A stretch of 64,000 bases of DNA, taken from positions 1,183,001 to 1,247,000 of the forward strand of contig NZ_RJUU01000001.1 of the NCBI RefSeq assembly GCF_003751445.1, given 5' to 3'. This document shows, piece after piece, positions 1 to 11,377 of the stretch. Under the pieces are notes generated by a model that had not been told where the DNA came from, made no database searches, and saw only the letters and a program-made list of their open reading frames with translations. A program made the translations under genes and the position numbers. How positions within the stretch are numbered: position 1 is the first letter of the stretch; every line of letters begins with the position of its first letter. Source of the DNA: Streptomyces sp. 840.1 (GTDB taxonomy: Bacteria; Actinomycetota; Actinomycetes; Streptomycetales; Streptomycetaceae).

Positions 1-214
1 CCCGCAACGCCGCCCGGACGTCCGCGCGGGTGGTGGCGTACCGCGCGTCCAGCGCCGCCGGGGAGTCCGGGGCCAGCGGGGCGAGCGCGGCCGGGACCGG
101 CGCCGGGACAGCGGCGGGGCGCGCCGCCCCCGATACCGGCAGCGCCACGGCCGCGGTCAGGAGCGCGACCGCCGGCACACGCCGCAGTCTGCGGCCGCGT
201 GGGCTTGGCACCAT
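1..214 (-). CDS. Secreted protein, N-terminal part only (runs off the window)
   Basis: Only the first 71 codons are inside the window. The ATG at 212-214 is preceded on the minus strand by GGAAGGACC, a good ribosome binding site. The product begins with a basic stretch (RGRRLRRV), then a hydrophobic Ala/Leu/Val core and an AAR-type cleavage region, followed by a Pro/Ala-rich segment: a classical signal peptide of a secreted or wall-associated protein. The sequence after the linker (ALDARYATTRADVRAAL) is reminiscent of secreted alpha/beta-hydrolases of streptomycetes, but no catalytic motif is visible in this fragment, so the function is not assigned. The 254 nt between this start and the next gene probably hold its promoter. 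Confidence 0.6.
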   Translation of the reverse strand, partial: MVPSPRGRRLRRVPAVALLTAAVALPVSGAARPAAVPAPVPAALAPLAPDSPAALDARYATTRADVRAALR

Positions 215-468
215 GAAAGGTCCTTCCGTACCGGGGTGTTGGTGAATCCGGTACGGAAGCTACGGGCCGCCCCGCCTCGTCCGCGTCCCTCCCGGGAGCA
301 CATCTGCGGGGTAGCTCGCAAGTACTACGGGTACGGGGCGCGGAGGACACGCCGACCACGGCTGCGGCTGCCGTGAGGGGGGACGGAGGCGGCTCCTGCG
401 GATGCGGAGGACCCGCTGATCGCTGCCGGGCCCCGGCCGGATCAACCGGAACGGGGCCCGACGCCCTC

Positions 469-1947
469 TCAGGCGTCCACCACCGCCGAGAGTGCCTGCA
501 ACAACGCTTCCAGAGTCCCCGCCCACGCCGAGTCCGTCGGTGTGCCGTACCCCACCACGAGCCCCGCCCACCCCTCCGCCCGCGCGTCGGGATGCCGGAA
601 CGCGCCGACGCCCTGAACGGCGAGGCCCAGCCAGTTGGCCGCCTGGATCACCGCGTGCTCGTCGACGCCCGGAGGCAGGCGGAGCACCACGTGCAGGCCT
701 GCGGCGAGACCGGTCACCCCGATGCGCGGCGCCCGCTCGGCCAGGGCCGCCACCAGTTCGTCACGGCGCCGCCGGTAGCCGAGCCGGCGTGCACGGACGT
801 GCCGGTCGTACGCGCCGGAACGAATGAACTCGGCGAGGGTCAGTTGGTCGAGAGCCCCGCAGGAGTCCGAGTACCCCTTCGTTTCGGCCACCTCCGCCAC
901 CAGTGATTCCGGCAGCACCATCCACCCCAGACGCAGCCCCGGAGCAAGGGACTTGCTGGCGGTGCCCAGGTAGACGACCCGCTCGGGGTCGAGCCCCTGC
1001 AACGCTCCGACCTGCCCCTTCCAGTACCGGACCGGTGACGTGCCGGGTTCCCGGGGCGTGGGGTCCACCGGCTGCCGGTCATAGCGGAACTCGCCGTCGT
1101 AGTCGTCCTCCAGGATGAGGCCGCCGGTACTGCGGGCCCAGTCGACGGCTGCGGACCGCCGGTCGGGGTGGAGCGGCACCCCGGTCGGGAACTGGTGCGC
1201 CGGTGTCATCAGCAGGGCGCCCGCACCCGGCATCCCGGACAGCTCCGCGGTCCGGCAGCCGAGTTCGTCCAGCGGCAGGCAGGGGATGCGCAGCCCGGCC
1301 TCGGCGAGCAGGCGGGTGTGCACGTCGAGCCCGTACGACTCGACGGCCACTTCCCGCACGCGGCGCTGCCGCAGCACCTTCCCCATCGTCCTCAGTCCGT
1401 GGACGAAGCCCGAGCAGATGACGATGCGTTCGGGGTCCGCGTACACGCCGCGGGCCCGTGACAGGTAGTCGGCGAGCACGGTGCGCAGTTCGACGCGACC
1501 GCGGGGATCGCCGTATCCGAACGCTTCGTTGGGCGCCTCGGTGAGGGCGCGGCGGGCCGCCTTGAGCCACTCGGCACGCGGGAACGTCGACAGGTCGGGC
1601 GAGCCGGGCATCAGGCTGTAGGCGGGGCGGGTGCGGGGCGGCCGGGAGCGCGGCGTCGTGGCCGCCGCGCGGCGCGGCTCGGCGCGCTGCGCGACCCGGG
1701 TGCCGGAGCCCTGCCGGGCGGTCAGCCAGCCCTCCGCGACCAGCTCCGCGTAGGCGTCCGCGACGGTGTTGCGGGCGATCCCCAGGTCGGCCGCGAGGGA
1801 GCGGGACGACGGCAGCCGGGTGCCGGGTGCCAGGCGCCCCGTCCGGGCCGCCTCGCGCAGGGCGTCCATGAGCCCGGTCCGCAGCCCGGTTGCGCCGTTC
1901 GGGTCAATGTGCAGGTCGGCGCCGAAAGTGGCCCAGGGATCTGTCAT
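469..1947 (-). CDS. MocR/PdxR-type regulator (GntR wHTH fused to class I aminotransferase domain)
   Basis: The product is about 492 aa, the normal size for MocR proteins. Residues ~20-85 form a GntR winged helix (LRTGLMDALREAARTGRLA, then PSSRSLAADLGIARNTV). The rest is a fold-type I aminotransferase-like domain with the PLP-lysine context GTASKSLAPGLRLGW. Such proteins use PLP or an amino-acid adduct as a sensor and often control a divergent gene. The ATG at 1947 is chosen because MTDPWATFGADLH starts the conserved N-terminus; an upstream in-frame ATG would run into the divergent gene. The start lies 47 bp from the CMD-domain gene on the other strand, so these two are the likely regulator-target pair. 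The ligand cannot be read from sequence. Confidence 0.93.
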   Translation of the reverse strand: MTDPWATFGADLHIDPNGATGLRTGLMDALREAARTGRLAPGTRLPSSRSLAADLGIARNTVADAYAELVAEGWLTARQGSGTRVAQRAEPRRAAATTPRSRPPRTRPAYSLMPGSPDLSTFPRAEWLKAARRALTEAPNEAFGYGDPRGRVELRTVLADYLSRARGVYADPERIVICSGFVHGLRTMGKVLRQRRVREVAVESYGLDVHTRLLAEAGLRIPCLPLDELGCRTAELSGMPGAGALLMTPAHQFPTGVPLHPDRRSAAVDWARSTGGLILEDDYDGEFRYDRQPVDPTPREPGTSPVRYWKGQVGALQGLDPERVVYLGTASKSLAPGLRLGWMVLPESLVAEVAETKGYSDSCGALDQLTLAEFIRSGAYDRHVRARRLGYRRRRDELVAALAERAPRIGVTGLAAGLHVVLRLPPGVDEHAVIQAANWLGLAVQGVGAFRHPDARAEGWAGLVVGYGTPTDSAWAGTLEALLQALSAVVDA

Positions 1948-1951
1948 GAAA

Positions 1952-1960
1952 ATGGACCAT
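1952..1960. promoter_or_regulatory. Short palindrome in the MocR/CMD divergent promoter
   Basis: ATGGACCAT is a 9-bp palindrome about one central base, in the 47-bp spacer between the divergent starts. MocR sites commonly contain TGGACC/GGTCCA half-sites, so this is a candidate operator. On the plus strand a TANNNT -10 (TAGCGT, 1982-1987) lies 7 nt before the ATG at 1995 and there is no Shine-Dalgarno sequence, so the plus-strand mRNA is probably leaderless. Confidence 0.5.
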
Positions 1961-1994
1961 ACCGCTGCGCCACCCCCCGCGTAGCGTCGTATCC

Positions 1995-2501
1995 ATGACC
2001 ACGAACGAGCACAGCCACGCAACGTCCGAGTACACCACCGAGCACACGCCCCGCATGCAGTGGGCCGAGCACGCCCCCGACGTCTACAAGGCGATGGCCC
2101 GCCTGGAGGCCGCGTCCCGCAAGGGTCTCGACCCGGTCGTGGCCGAGCTGGTGAAGATCCGCTCCTCGCAGCTCAACCACTGCGCGTTCTGCCTCGACAT
2201 GCACACCAAGGACGCGCTCGCGGCGGGCGAGTCCCTCCAGCGGATCGTGCAGCTCAGCGCGTGGGAGGAGTCGCAGCACTTCTACACGCCGAAGGAGATC
2301 GCGGCGATCGAGCTGACCGAGGCCATCACCGTCCTGACCGACGGTTTCGTGCCGGACGAGGTGTACGCGAAGGCCGCCGAACACTTCGACGAGGCGGAGC
2401 TCGCCCACCTCATCGCCGCGATCGTCACGATCAACGCCTGGAACCGGTTCGCCGTGTCCACCCGGATGGTCCCGGGTCACTACACCCCGGGCGACCACTG
2501 A
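1995..2501 (+). CDS. Carboxymuconolactone decarboxylase (AhpD-like) family protein
   Basis: The product is 168 aa. A CMD/AhpD fold is indicated by the redox motif C-A-F-C followed by LDMH (HCAFCLDMHTKDAL, residues ~56-69), the CxxC-x3-H pattern of alkylhydroperoxidase-like proteins. It starts with ATG at 1995, apparently leaderless (no SD, -10-like TAGCGT 7 nt upstream). It is divergent from the MocR-type regulator and is followed 53 nt later by a PEP-mutase-like gene on the same strand, so the two may be co-transcribed. Likely roles are peroxide/electrophile detoxification or a decarboxylase-like step; the substrate is unknown. Confidence 0.9.
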   Translation: MTTNEHSHATSEYTTEHTPRMQWAEHAPDVYKAMARLEAASRKGLDPVVAELVKIRSSQLNHCAFCLDMHTKDALAAGESLQRIVQLSAWEESQHFYTPKEIAAIELTEAITVLTDGFVPDEVYAKAAEHFDEAELAHLIAAIVTINAWNRFAVSTRMVPGHYTPGDH

Positions 2502-2554
2502 CCGCGGTCTCCACCGCGCCCCTCCCCCTCCCCCTGCCCTCAGGAGTCACCGCG

Positions 2555-3283
2555 ATGACCGCGTCCGCCCTCCGCGCTCTGCACCACGGCCGCACCCCGG
2601 GTGATCCCCTGGTCCTGCCCGGCCCCTGGGACGCCGCGAGCGCCCGCGTCTTCGAGGACAGCGGGTTCGCGGCCCTGGCCTCTCCGAGCGCGGGCGTCGC
2701 GGCGTCGCTCGGGTACGAGGACGGGGCCACGCCCGCCGCCGAGATGTTCGCGGCGGTGGCGCGGATCGCCCGCGCCGTCTCCGTACCCGTGTCGGCCGAC
2801 ATCGAGGCCGGGTACGGGCTGGCGCCGGAGGAGCTGGTGGAGCGGCTGCTCACGGCCGGGGCCGTCGGCTGCAACCTGGAGGACACGGTGGACGGCGTCC
2901 TGGTGGATGCCCGGTGGCAGGCGGACCGGCTGGCGGCGGTACGGGCGGCCGCCGGGGACGGGCTGTTCGTCAACGCCCGGGTGGACACGTACGTCACCGG
3001 CGTCCCGGACGGCACCGGCCAGGAGGCCGAGACCGTGCGCCGTGCGCTGCTGTACGCGGCGGCGGGCGCCGACGGCGTCTACCCCATCATGGCGCCGCCC
3101 GAGGCGCTCCCCCGCCTGGCCGCCGCCGTGACCGTGCCGCTCAACGCGCTCTCCCGGCCGGACGGTCCCGGCCCGCGCCGGCTCGGGGAGCTGGGCGCCA
3201 CCCGGATCACGTTCGGCCCCGGCCTCCAGCGCCGGGCCATGGCCGCCGTACGCGGATTCGCGGACGAGCTGCGCAGGGCCTGA
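2555..3283 (+). CDS. Isocitrate lyase/PEP mutase superfamily protein
   Basis: The product is 242 aa with the ICL/PEPM TIM-barrel signature: PGPWDAASA near the N-terminus, SADIEAGYG (metal/substrate loop, residues ~89-97) and NLEDTVDG (~113-120), followed by NARVDTYV. The KKCGH catalytic loop of true isocitrate lyases is not present, so this belongs to the small carboxyphosphonoenolpyruvate/2-methylisocitrate-lyase-like subgroup, probably cleaving or forming a C-C or P-C bond in a 2-oxo acid. ATG at 2555 follows CAGGAG. The gene lies downstream of the CMD gene and upstream of a strong hairpin, which closes the unit. Confidence 0.88.
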   Translation: MTASALRALHHGRTPGDPLVLPGPWDAASARVFEDSGFAALASPSAGVAASLGYEDGATPAAEMFAAVARIARAVSVPVSADIEAGYGLAPEELVERLLTAGAVGCNLEDTVDGVLVDARWQADRLAAVRAAAGDGLFVNARVDTYVTGVPDGTGQEAETVRRALLYAAAGADGVYPIMAPPEALPRLAAAVTVPLNALSRPDGPGPRRLGELGATRITFGPGLQRRAMAAVRGFADELRRA

Positions 3284-3312
3284 GAGCCTCGCCCGCACCA
3301 CGCGGAACACGC

Positions 3313-3341
3313 AGACGCCCCCGACGGTGCCGGGGGCGTCT
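3313..3341. terminator. Bidirectional terminator between convergent genes
   Basis: Perfect 11-bp stem AGACGCCCCCG / CGGGGGCGTCT with a 7-nt loop, between the PEP-mutase-like gene (ends 3283) and mdh (ends 3374 on the other strand). Confidence 0.85.
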
Positions 3342-3373
3342 GACGTAGTGCGTACCCGCGAACGGGCGGTGGA

Positions 3374-4525
<1,152 letters not shown>

Positions 4526-4555
4526 TCATCGCGCCGCCCCGGCCGCGGGAGCGGG

Positions 4556-5719
4556 CTACCCGGCCGCTTCGGCCGTGCACCCCTTCGTGCCGGTGGCGAG
4601 GGTGGCGCACGCCTTGACGTCCGCGACCTGCTTCACGGCGACCATCGGGGTGTACGTGTCGGCGGCGCCGGACACCGTGCCGTCCTGTCCGGCGCCGCCC
4701 GCGCTGATCCGCACGAGGTCGCCGGTGGCCGCCTTGGTGATCCGGGCCCACGCGGCCCCGCAGGTCTCGCTGTAGCGCACCTCGACGACGCTTGCGCCGA
4801 CGGTGGCGCTGGAGACCGTACGCACGTGCTTGCCGCCGCAGCCCATGTCCTCGGGGTCCTGTCCGGCGCAGTCGGAGCCGTTGCAGCCGACCCCGGCGGG
4901 CAGTTGCGGCGCGCTGGAGGTGGGCGTCGGGGAGGGTGCGGCTGCCCTGTCGGCGTCGGAGTCGCCACCGGGGCCGGTCATCAGCACGACTCCGGTCACC
5001 GCCAGCAGGACACCGAGCGCGGCCACGGCGATCACGAGCTGTTTACGGCGGCCGCTGTCGCGGCCCCCGGCGCTGCCGCGCCTTGTGCCGTCCTGGCCTC
5101 CGCTGTACTGCTGTGCGGGCGGGTAGCCGGGCAGCGGCTCCGCGCCCATCGCGCCCATCGCCTGGCCCGGCCAGGCCAGCGGCTTCTGCGACTGGGGCTG
5201 GGGCTGAGGTTGGGGCTGCGACTGCGACTGCGACTGGGGCTGCTGAGGGATCGGGGGAACGGTCCCGCGCTGGACCGGGACGGACGGCGAGGGTCCCGCC
5301 CCGCTCGCACCGGCCGCACCCTCCGCCGTGCCGACGGCGCCGGACGGACGGCTCCTGTCATGGCCGCGCGAGGGCTGCCCGGTCTCACCGAGCGCCGCAC
5401 GCGCCTGGATTATCCGCATGCCCTCCATCGTCATGTCGTGGCGCATCTCGGCGCGGCTCCAGGCCCGTTCCGTCAGCTCCCACATGGTGTTCAGATGGAA
5501 CTGGTTGGTGCCCGTCACCTCGGCCAGCGCGACGATCGCGCCTCTGGGGGCGAGCAGCCGCCCGTTCAGGTACCGCTCCCACGACGTCTTGCTGTACCCC
5601 GTGCGGTCGGCCAGCGCCGCGATGCTCAGGCCGCTGCGGTCGACGAGCCTGCGCAGCTGGCCCGCGAACTCCCTCACCTGTGGGTCGAGATCCTCCGGCA
5701 GTGCCTTCCAACGAGGCAT
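4556..5719 (-). CDS. Membrane-anchored XRE-family HTH protein with C-terminal DUF2690 domain
   Basis: The product is 387 aa. Residues ~12-70 are a helix-turn-helix (LRRLVDRSGLSIAALADRTG, then YSKTSWERYLNG). After a Gln/Pro/Ser-rich linker (runs of QSQSQPQPQP, residues ~165-185) there is one transmembrane segment (LVIAVAALGVLLAVTGVVLM). The C-terminal ~120 aa contain paired cysteines (CNGSDCAGQDPEDMGC, then CGAAW and KGC) as in the extracytoplasmic DUF2690 domain. The layout suggests a one-component transmembrane regulator with the DNA-binding part inside and a disulfide-rich sensor outside; the ligand is unknown. ATG at 5719 follows GGGGGAAGTC. A perfect 10-bp inverted repeat lies 90 nt upstream and may be its own operator. 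Confidence 0.85.
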   Translation of the reverse strand: MPRWKALPEDLDPQVREFAGQLRRLVDRSGLSIAALADRTGYSKTSWERYLNGRLLAPRGAIVALAEVTGTNQFHLNTMWELTERAWSRAEMRHDMTMEGMRIIQARAALGETGQPSRGHDRSRPSGAVGTAEGAAGASGAGPSPSVPVQRGTVPPIPQQPQSQSQSQPQPQPQPQSQKPLAWPGQAMGAMGAEPLPGYPPAQQYSGGQDGTRRGSAGGRDSGRRKQLVIAVAALGVLLAVTGVVLMTGPGGDSDADRAAAPSPTPTSSAPQLPAGVGCNGSDCAGQDPEDMGCGGKHVRTVSSATVGASVVEVRYSETCGAAWARITKAATGDLVRISAGGAGQDGTVSGAADTYTPMVAVKQVADVKACATLATGTKGCTAEAAG

Positions 5720-6201
5720 GACTTCCCCCTACTTCCCATTCCCGCTTCACGTCGTCCCGGCTTCCGCCGGCCTTGGACGCGCCCTGCGCATCGCACGCCA
5801 CTCCCCCTAGTCCGGAACCGGTGGTCTTCCGTTCCGGACTACCCAGGGAGATGCGCGAACGCAGACTGCCAGTTCCAGGAGAGGTGGCGCACGGTTGCAC
5901 TCGTACGTCCGGCACGCACCCTCGCGCGCCCCTGCCTCGCCGGCCCACCGGCCGTCCGTCGACTGGCCGCCGGGCCAGTCTGCCATCGTTGCCTGACGAT
6001 CACACCGTGGCGGAATGGTCACTTCCGTGCCACAGGCCACAGTCATGCCTTGAACAGACCTCTCCCAGCCACAAAGCTGGAGTCAGGACGGGGCAAGGCC
6101 GCTCAACTCGCCGCATTCCGGAGCTTTTCGCTCCGGCGGGCCCCGCCCCCGGTGTCCGTCCCTTCTCGGGGGAGGGGACGGGCACCGGTGAGCGGCAGGG
6201 T
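5720..6201. other. Gene-free 482-nt spacer with two inverted repeats
   Basis: No convincing coding sequence. It holds a 10-bp inverted repeat near the XRE gene (5809-5840) and, near the end of the DUF3017 gene, a small perfect hairpin CCGGAGC-TTTTC-GCTCCGG (6118-6136), which is a plausible terminator for the folD-DUF3017 unit. The sequence between is unremarkable. Confidence 0.6.
5809..5840. promoter_or_regulatory. Perfect 10-bp inverted repeat, candidate operator
   Basis: AGTCCGGAAC, 12-nt spacer, GTTCCGGACT. It lies 90 nt upstream of the XRE/DUF2690 start. Half-site centres are 22 bp apart, about two helical turns, which suits a dimeric HTH protein binding one face of the DNA. Confidence 0.5.
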
Positions 6202-6879
6202 TCAGCGGATCGTGAAGTGGACCGCGTTCTCCAGGAACGGGATGTCCAGCCACGGCTTGGGCTGGGCCATCAGCGAGAGCATCACGATGAGGACGCCCAG
6301 CAGTCCGTACGTCACCAGGTCCGTGAAGCGGGAACGCACCGCGAGCATGCCCACCGAGGGGATCACGAGGCGGAGTACCGCGCCCCCGATGAGGGCGACA
6401 CCGATCAGTATCGTGCCGATCCGGAAGGCCTCGTCGAAGGGGTCGGTGGCCACGATCAGCAGGCCGATCGCGGCCGTGGAGAGCACCGCGAGCAACGGCC
6501 ACTGACGGGCGGGCGCCGGGGCGTCCCGGCCCGCCGCCCGGCCGCCGCCCTCGGGGCGCGCGGTGTCCGTGGTGAGCGCCGCCGCCTCGCGCGAACGGCC
6601 CGTCGCGGGCCCCTCGGCGGGCGCGGGTGCCAGGTGGCTGCCGGTGCGGCCGTCCGCGTCGTCGCCGGCGGTCCCGTCAGCGGCCCGGTCCCCGGCGCCG
6701 TCCTGTGCCGCTGCGGCTGCCGCTTCGGCGTCCGCATTCACGTCCGCCTCCGCTTCCGCGTCCACGTCCGCTGCGGGTTCCGCTTCTGCTTCCGCCTCGT
6801 CGCCCGTGACCGGCTCGGCCCGCTCGGCGGCCGGCCCGTCCGCTGCGGCGCGGTCGGCCGGACTCGTACCAGCACCCAT
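6202..6879 (-). CDS. DUF3017 domain membrane protein
   Basis: The product is 225 aa. The first ~120 residues are a low-complexity Ala/Glu/Asp-rich cytoplasmic tail (EAEAEAEPAADVDAEAEAD). The last ~100 residues carry three hydrophobic segments (LLAVLSTAAIGLLIVAT; IGTILIGVALIGGAVLRLVI; YGLLGVLIVMLSLMA), the arrangement of actinobacterial DUF3017 proteins. ATG at 6879 follows GGAAGGAACTCC, and the alternative longer frame would overlap folD. The start is 20 nt after the folD stop, so it is the second gene of a folD operon. Its role is unknown. Confidence 0.85.
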   Translation of the reverse strand: MGAGTSPADRAAADGPAAERAEPVTGDEAEAEAEPAADVDAEAEADVNADAEAAAAAAQDGAGDRAADGTAGDDADGRTGSHLAPAPAEGPATGRSREAAALTTDTARPEGGGRAAGRDAPAPARQWPLLAVLSTAAIGLLIVATDPFDEAFRIGTILIGVALIGGAVLRLVIPSVGMLAVRSRFTDLVTYGLLGVLIVMLSLMAQPKPWLDIPFLENAVHFTIR

Positions 6880-6899
6880 GGAGTTCCTTCCGGTCCGGA

Positions 6900-7766
6900 T
6901 CAGCCTGCGGCCGGGGCGGAGTCGCGCTCGGCCGCCTCGACCACGTTGACGAGCAGCTGGGCGCGGGTCATCGGGCCGACGCCGCCCGGGTTGGGGGAGA
7001 TCCACGCGGCGACCTCGGCCACGCCCGGGTGGACGTCACCGACGATCTTGCCGTTCTCGTCCCGGCTGACGCCGACGTCGAGCACGGCCGCGCCCGGCTT
7101 CACGTCCTCGGGCTTGATGATGTGCGGCACACCGGCGGCGGCGACGATGATGTCGGCCTGACGCAGCTGGGCGGAGAGGTCACGCGTACCGGTGTGGCAC
7201 TGCGTCACCGTGGCGTTCTCCGACTTACGGGTCAGCAGCAGCGGAATCGACCGGCCGATGGTGACACCGCGTCCGACGACCACGACGTGCGCGCCGTTGA
7301 TCTCCACCCCGTGGTGGCGGAGCAGCTGCACGACACCCTGCGGGGTGCAGGGCAGCGGGCCCTTCTCGTTGAGCACGAGCCGGCCGAGGTTCATCGGGTG
7401 CAGACCGTCGGCGTCCTTGGCCGGATCCATCAGCTCCAGGACCCGGTTGGTGTCGATCCCCTTGGGAAGCGGCAGCTGCACGATGTATCCCGTGCACTCG
7501 GGATCGGCGTTGAGCTCCCGTACGACGTCCTCGATCTCGTCCTGGGTGGCGGTGTCGGGGAGTTCGCGCTGGATGGAGGCGATGCCGACCTGCGCGCAGT
7601 CGCGGTGCTTGCCGGCCACGTACCACTTGCTGCCCGGGTCGTCACCCACCAGGAGGGTTCCCAGGCCGGGGGTGATGCCCCGTGCCTTGAGGGCCGCCAC
7701 GCGGACGGTGAGATCGGACTTGATCGCGGCTGCGGTGGCCTTGCCATCGAGAATCTGGGCAGTCAT
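6900..7766 (-). CDS. folD: Methylenetetrahydrofolate dehydrogenase/cyclohydrolase
   Basis: The product is 288 aa, normal for FolD, which interconverts 5,10-methylene-, 5,10-methenyl- and 10-formyl-tetrahydrofolate with NADP. Motifs: catalytic Tyr/Lys region [17 protein letters not shown] (residues ~50-66), QLPLPKGID, the nucleotide-binding [17 protein letters not shown] and the C-terminal [14 protein letters not shown] signature. The start [15 protein letters not shown] at 7766 matches the family. There is no clear SD before it (GAGTATGTGCAC), so it may be weakly translated or leaderless. It is followed by a DUF3017 gene. It supplies 10-formyl-THF to the PurN and PurH steps encoded nearby. 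Confidence 0.97.
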   Translation of the reverse strand: MTAQILDGKATAAAIKSDLTVRVAALKARGITPGLGTLLVGDDPGSKWYVAGKHRDCAQVGIASIQRELPDTATQDEIEDVVRELNADPECTGYIVQLPLPKGIDTNRVLELMDPAKDADGLHPMNLGRLVLNEKGPLPCTPQGVVQLLRHHGVEINGAHVVVVGRGVTIGRSIPLLLTRKSENATVTQCHTGTRDLSAQLRQADIIVAAAGVPHIIKPEDVKPGAAVLDVGVSRDENGKIVGDVHPGVAEVAAWISPNPGGVGPMTRAQLLVNVVEAAERDSAPAAG

Positions 7767-8002
7767 GTGCACATACTCGCGGATGACCCCGCCCTCGTAC
7801 CAATTCTGCGTGCGGGGCATGACCGGCTGATTGCACTTGCACAACGCATAGGGCAACCGACTGGACAAAAAGACGATGTCACGACGACGATGAGCCGCGC
7901 AGAACGCGGACAGTGTCGGGGGGACAGACCGTTCTTAATGCGCAGCTTTCCTCCGCCCGGACCGCATCGTCCCCGCATATTTCACAACGGAGGAATCTCG
8001 CC

Positions 8003-8608
8003 ATGAGCAACGGCGACCCGAACAACCCCTACGGCCAGCCGCAGCCGGGCGGGCAGCCGGGATACGGCTATCCGCAGCAGACCCCGCAGGACGTGCCGCA
8101 GCAGGGCTATGGCTACCCCAGCGCCCCGCCGGTCAACCCGCAGTTCGGTGGCGGTTACGGCGGCTACGGCGCCATGACGGAGATGCCGGGCGGTGTGAAG
8201 GCCGCCCGCGTCATGCTCTACGTGATCGCGGGCCTGCAGGTGATCGGCATGATCCTCATCGCGATCAGCGCGGTCGCCGTCAGCGCCGCGAAGAACGACG
8301 AGACGCTGAAGGACGACGTCGACTTCCAGCAGTTCGCCGACTACTCCTCCGGCGCCCTGTGGGGCGTCGCGGTGATCGTCCTGCTCTGGGGCGCGCTCGC
8401 CGTGTTCCTGGCCGTGAAGTTCGGCAAGGGCGGCAACGGAATCCGCATCACCGCGATCGTCTTCGCGTCCATCAGCGCGCTGCTGGGGCTCTACCCCTTC
8501 GTCCTCGTCGGTCTGGTCCACACGGTTCTCTCCGTGCTGATCATCGTCTTCGTCGCCAAGTCCGACGGCGGCGCCTGGTTCAACCGCCAGCAGCAGCCCC
8601 AGTACTGA
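8003..8608 (+). CDS. Small multi-pass membrane protein with Gly/Pro/Tyr-rich N-terminus
   Basis: The product is 201 aa. The first ~60 residues are a GYPQQ/PYGQP-type low-complexity tail. Four hydrophobic segments follow (VMLYVIAGLQVIGMILIAI; GVAVIVLLWGALAVFLAV; ITAIVFASISALLGLY; LVGLVHTVLSVLIIVFVA), with a short charged loop after the first (KNDETLKDDVDFQQFADY). It starts with ATG at 8003 after ACGGAGGAATCTCGCC. No enzymatic motif is seen; this layout is common among uncharacterised actinobacterial membrane proteins. It is convergent with purH across a strong terminator and divergent from folD. Confidence 0.85.
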   Translation: MSNGDPNNPYGQPQPGGQPGYGYPQQTPQDVPQQGYGYPSAPPVNPQFGGGYGGYGAMTEMPGGVKAARVMLYVIAGLQVIGMILIAISAVAVSAAKNDETLKDDVDFQQFADYSSGALWGVAVIVLLWGALAVFLAVKFGKGGNGIRITAIVFASISALLGLYPFVLVGLVHTVLSVLIIVFVAKSDGGAWFNRQQQPQY

Positions 8609-8653
8609 GCGCTCGGTACTGGCCGCTCAGCACGCGGCACACTCACGAACAGA

Positions 8654-8696
8654 CCGAAGGCCGTGCTCCCCTCGTTCCGGGGCGCACGGCCTTCGG
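8654..8696. terminator. Bidirectional terminator
   Basis: 13-bp perfect stem CCGAAGGCCGTGC / GCACGGCCTTCGG enclosing a smaller CCCC/GGGG stem, between the convergent membrane-protein gene and purH. Confidence 0.9.
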
Positions 8697-8706
8697 CCTG
8701 TTCGGC

Positions 8707-10246
<1,540 letters not shown>

Positions 10247-10260
<14 letters not shown>

Positions 10261-10903
10261 GATCGAGATGAACCTTTCGTCCCTCAATGCGATAGCCGTC
10301 ACGGGCGAGCCGCCCCACGGCCTCGACGAGCAGTTTGCGCTCGACTTCCTTGATGCGTTCATGGAGGGCCGCTTCGCCCTCCGGGGTGTCCTCTTCGGTC
10401 ACCTCGACCACGCCCTGCGCGATGATCGGACCGGTGTCGACGCCGTCGTCGACGAAGTGGACGGTGCACCCGGTGACCTTCACGCCGTACGCGAGCGCGT
10501 CACGCACTCCGTGGGCACCGGGAAAGCTGGGGAGCAGGGCGGGGTGGGTGTTGATGATCCGGCCGCCGAACCCGGCGAGGAACTCCTTGCCGACGATCTT
10601 CATGAACCCTGCGGACACGACGAGGTCCGGGCGGTGCGCGGCGGTGGCGGCGGCGAGCGCGGCATCCCACTCGGCACGCGTCGTGTGGTCCTTGACCCGG
10701 CACACGAACGTGGGGATTCCGGCCCGCTCGGCCCGCTCCAGACCGGCGATCGCGTCACGGTCCGCGCCGACCGCCACGACCTGTGCGCCGTACCCCCCGG
10801 GGTCGTCGCCGATCGCGTCGAGCAGGGCTTGGAGGTTCGTACCGGAGCCGGAGACCAGCACGACCAGTCGGGCCGGGGCGGCGGAGGAGAGCGGGGAGGC
10901 CAC
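10247..10903 (-). CDS. purN: Phosphoribosylglycinamide formyltransferase (GART)
   Basis: The product is 218 aa and transfers formyl from 10-formyl-THF to GAR. Motifs: [17 protein letters not shown] at the N-terminus, and the catalytic Asn-His-Asp set in [17 protein letters not shown] and [11 protein letters not shown]. The GTG at 10903 ([17 protein letters not shown]) is chosen because AAAGGGCCCAGCC precedes it; a longer frame upstream has no similarity. It is the first gene of the purN-purH operon. An imperfect palindrome (GTACG-GT-CGTAC, 10968-10979) about 65 nt upstream is a possible control site. Confidence 0.96.
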
Positions 10904-11377
10904 GGCTGGGCCCTTTCTCGCGTATGGAGCAGTTCGAAGCGGCCGCACCACGGCGGCCCTGTTGTTTGTACGGTCGTACGAAAGAAGCACGCCCCCCGAT
11001 ACGGGGGACTCTACGAACGAGCCGACCGTCAGCAACGATACCGGCACCTCGCGAGGCCCCTGCGTGACGGGGGTGAGGGACCGGCGGCGCTCCGGCCGGT
11101 GCCGGGAGCAAGTGCCGGCAGTGCTCCAGTGCGAAAGATCCAGCCCCGGACCGCCTGACGGCGATCATGACGGAGGGGACGCCGACCCGCCCGGAATCAG
11201 CCCGCGCGGCGCGGGCGCCTCCTGCTCACCGCGGCCGTGCACGCACCCACGGCAGAGCCCCCGTCGACGCGATCCGACGGGGGCTTCACCACGGTCCTCG
11301 ACCCTGGCTGCTGAACACCGAACGCGGGCGGCCGCCCGGTGGGAACCGGCGCAGGAGGCCCGGGGTCCCTTCCGCGG
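10904..11377. other. 474-nt spacer between purN and the gas-vesicle region
   Basis: It contains the purN promoter region with GTACG-GT-CGTAC (10968-10979) and, at 11256-11285, a perfect 11-bp hairpin. No gene is supported. Confidence 0.6.
11256..11285. terminator. Terminator downstream of the gas-vesicle cluster
   Basis: AGCCCCCGTCG / CGACGGGGGCT, perfect 11-bp stem with 8-nt loop, about 90 nt after the last gene of the cluster (ends 11378, minus strand). Confidence 0.8.
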
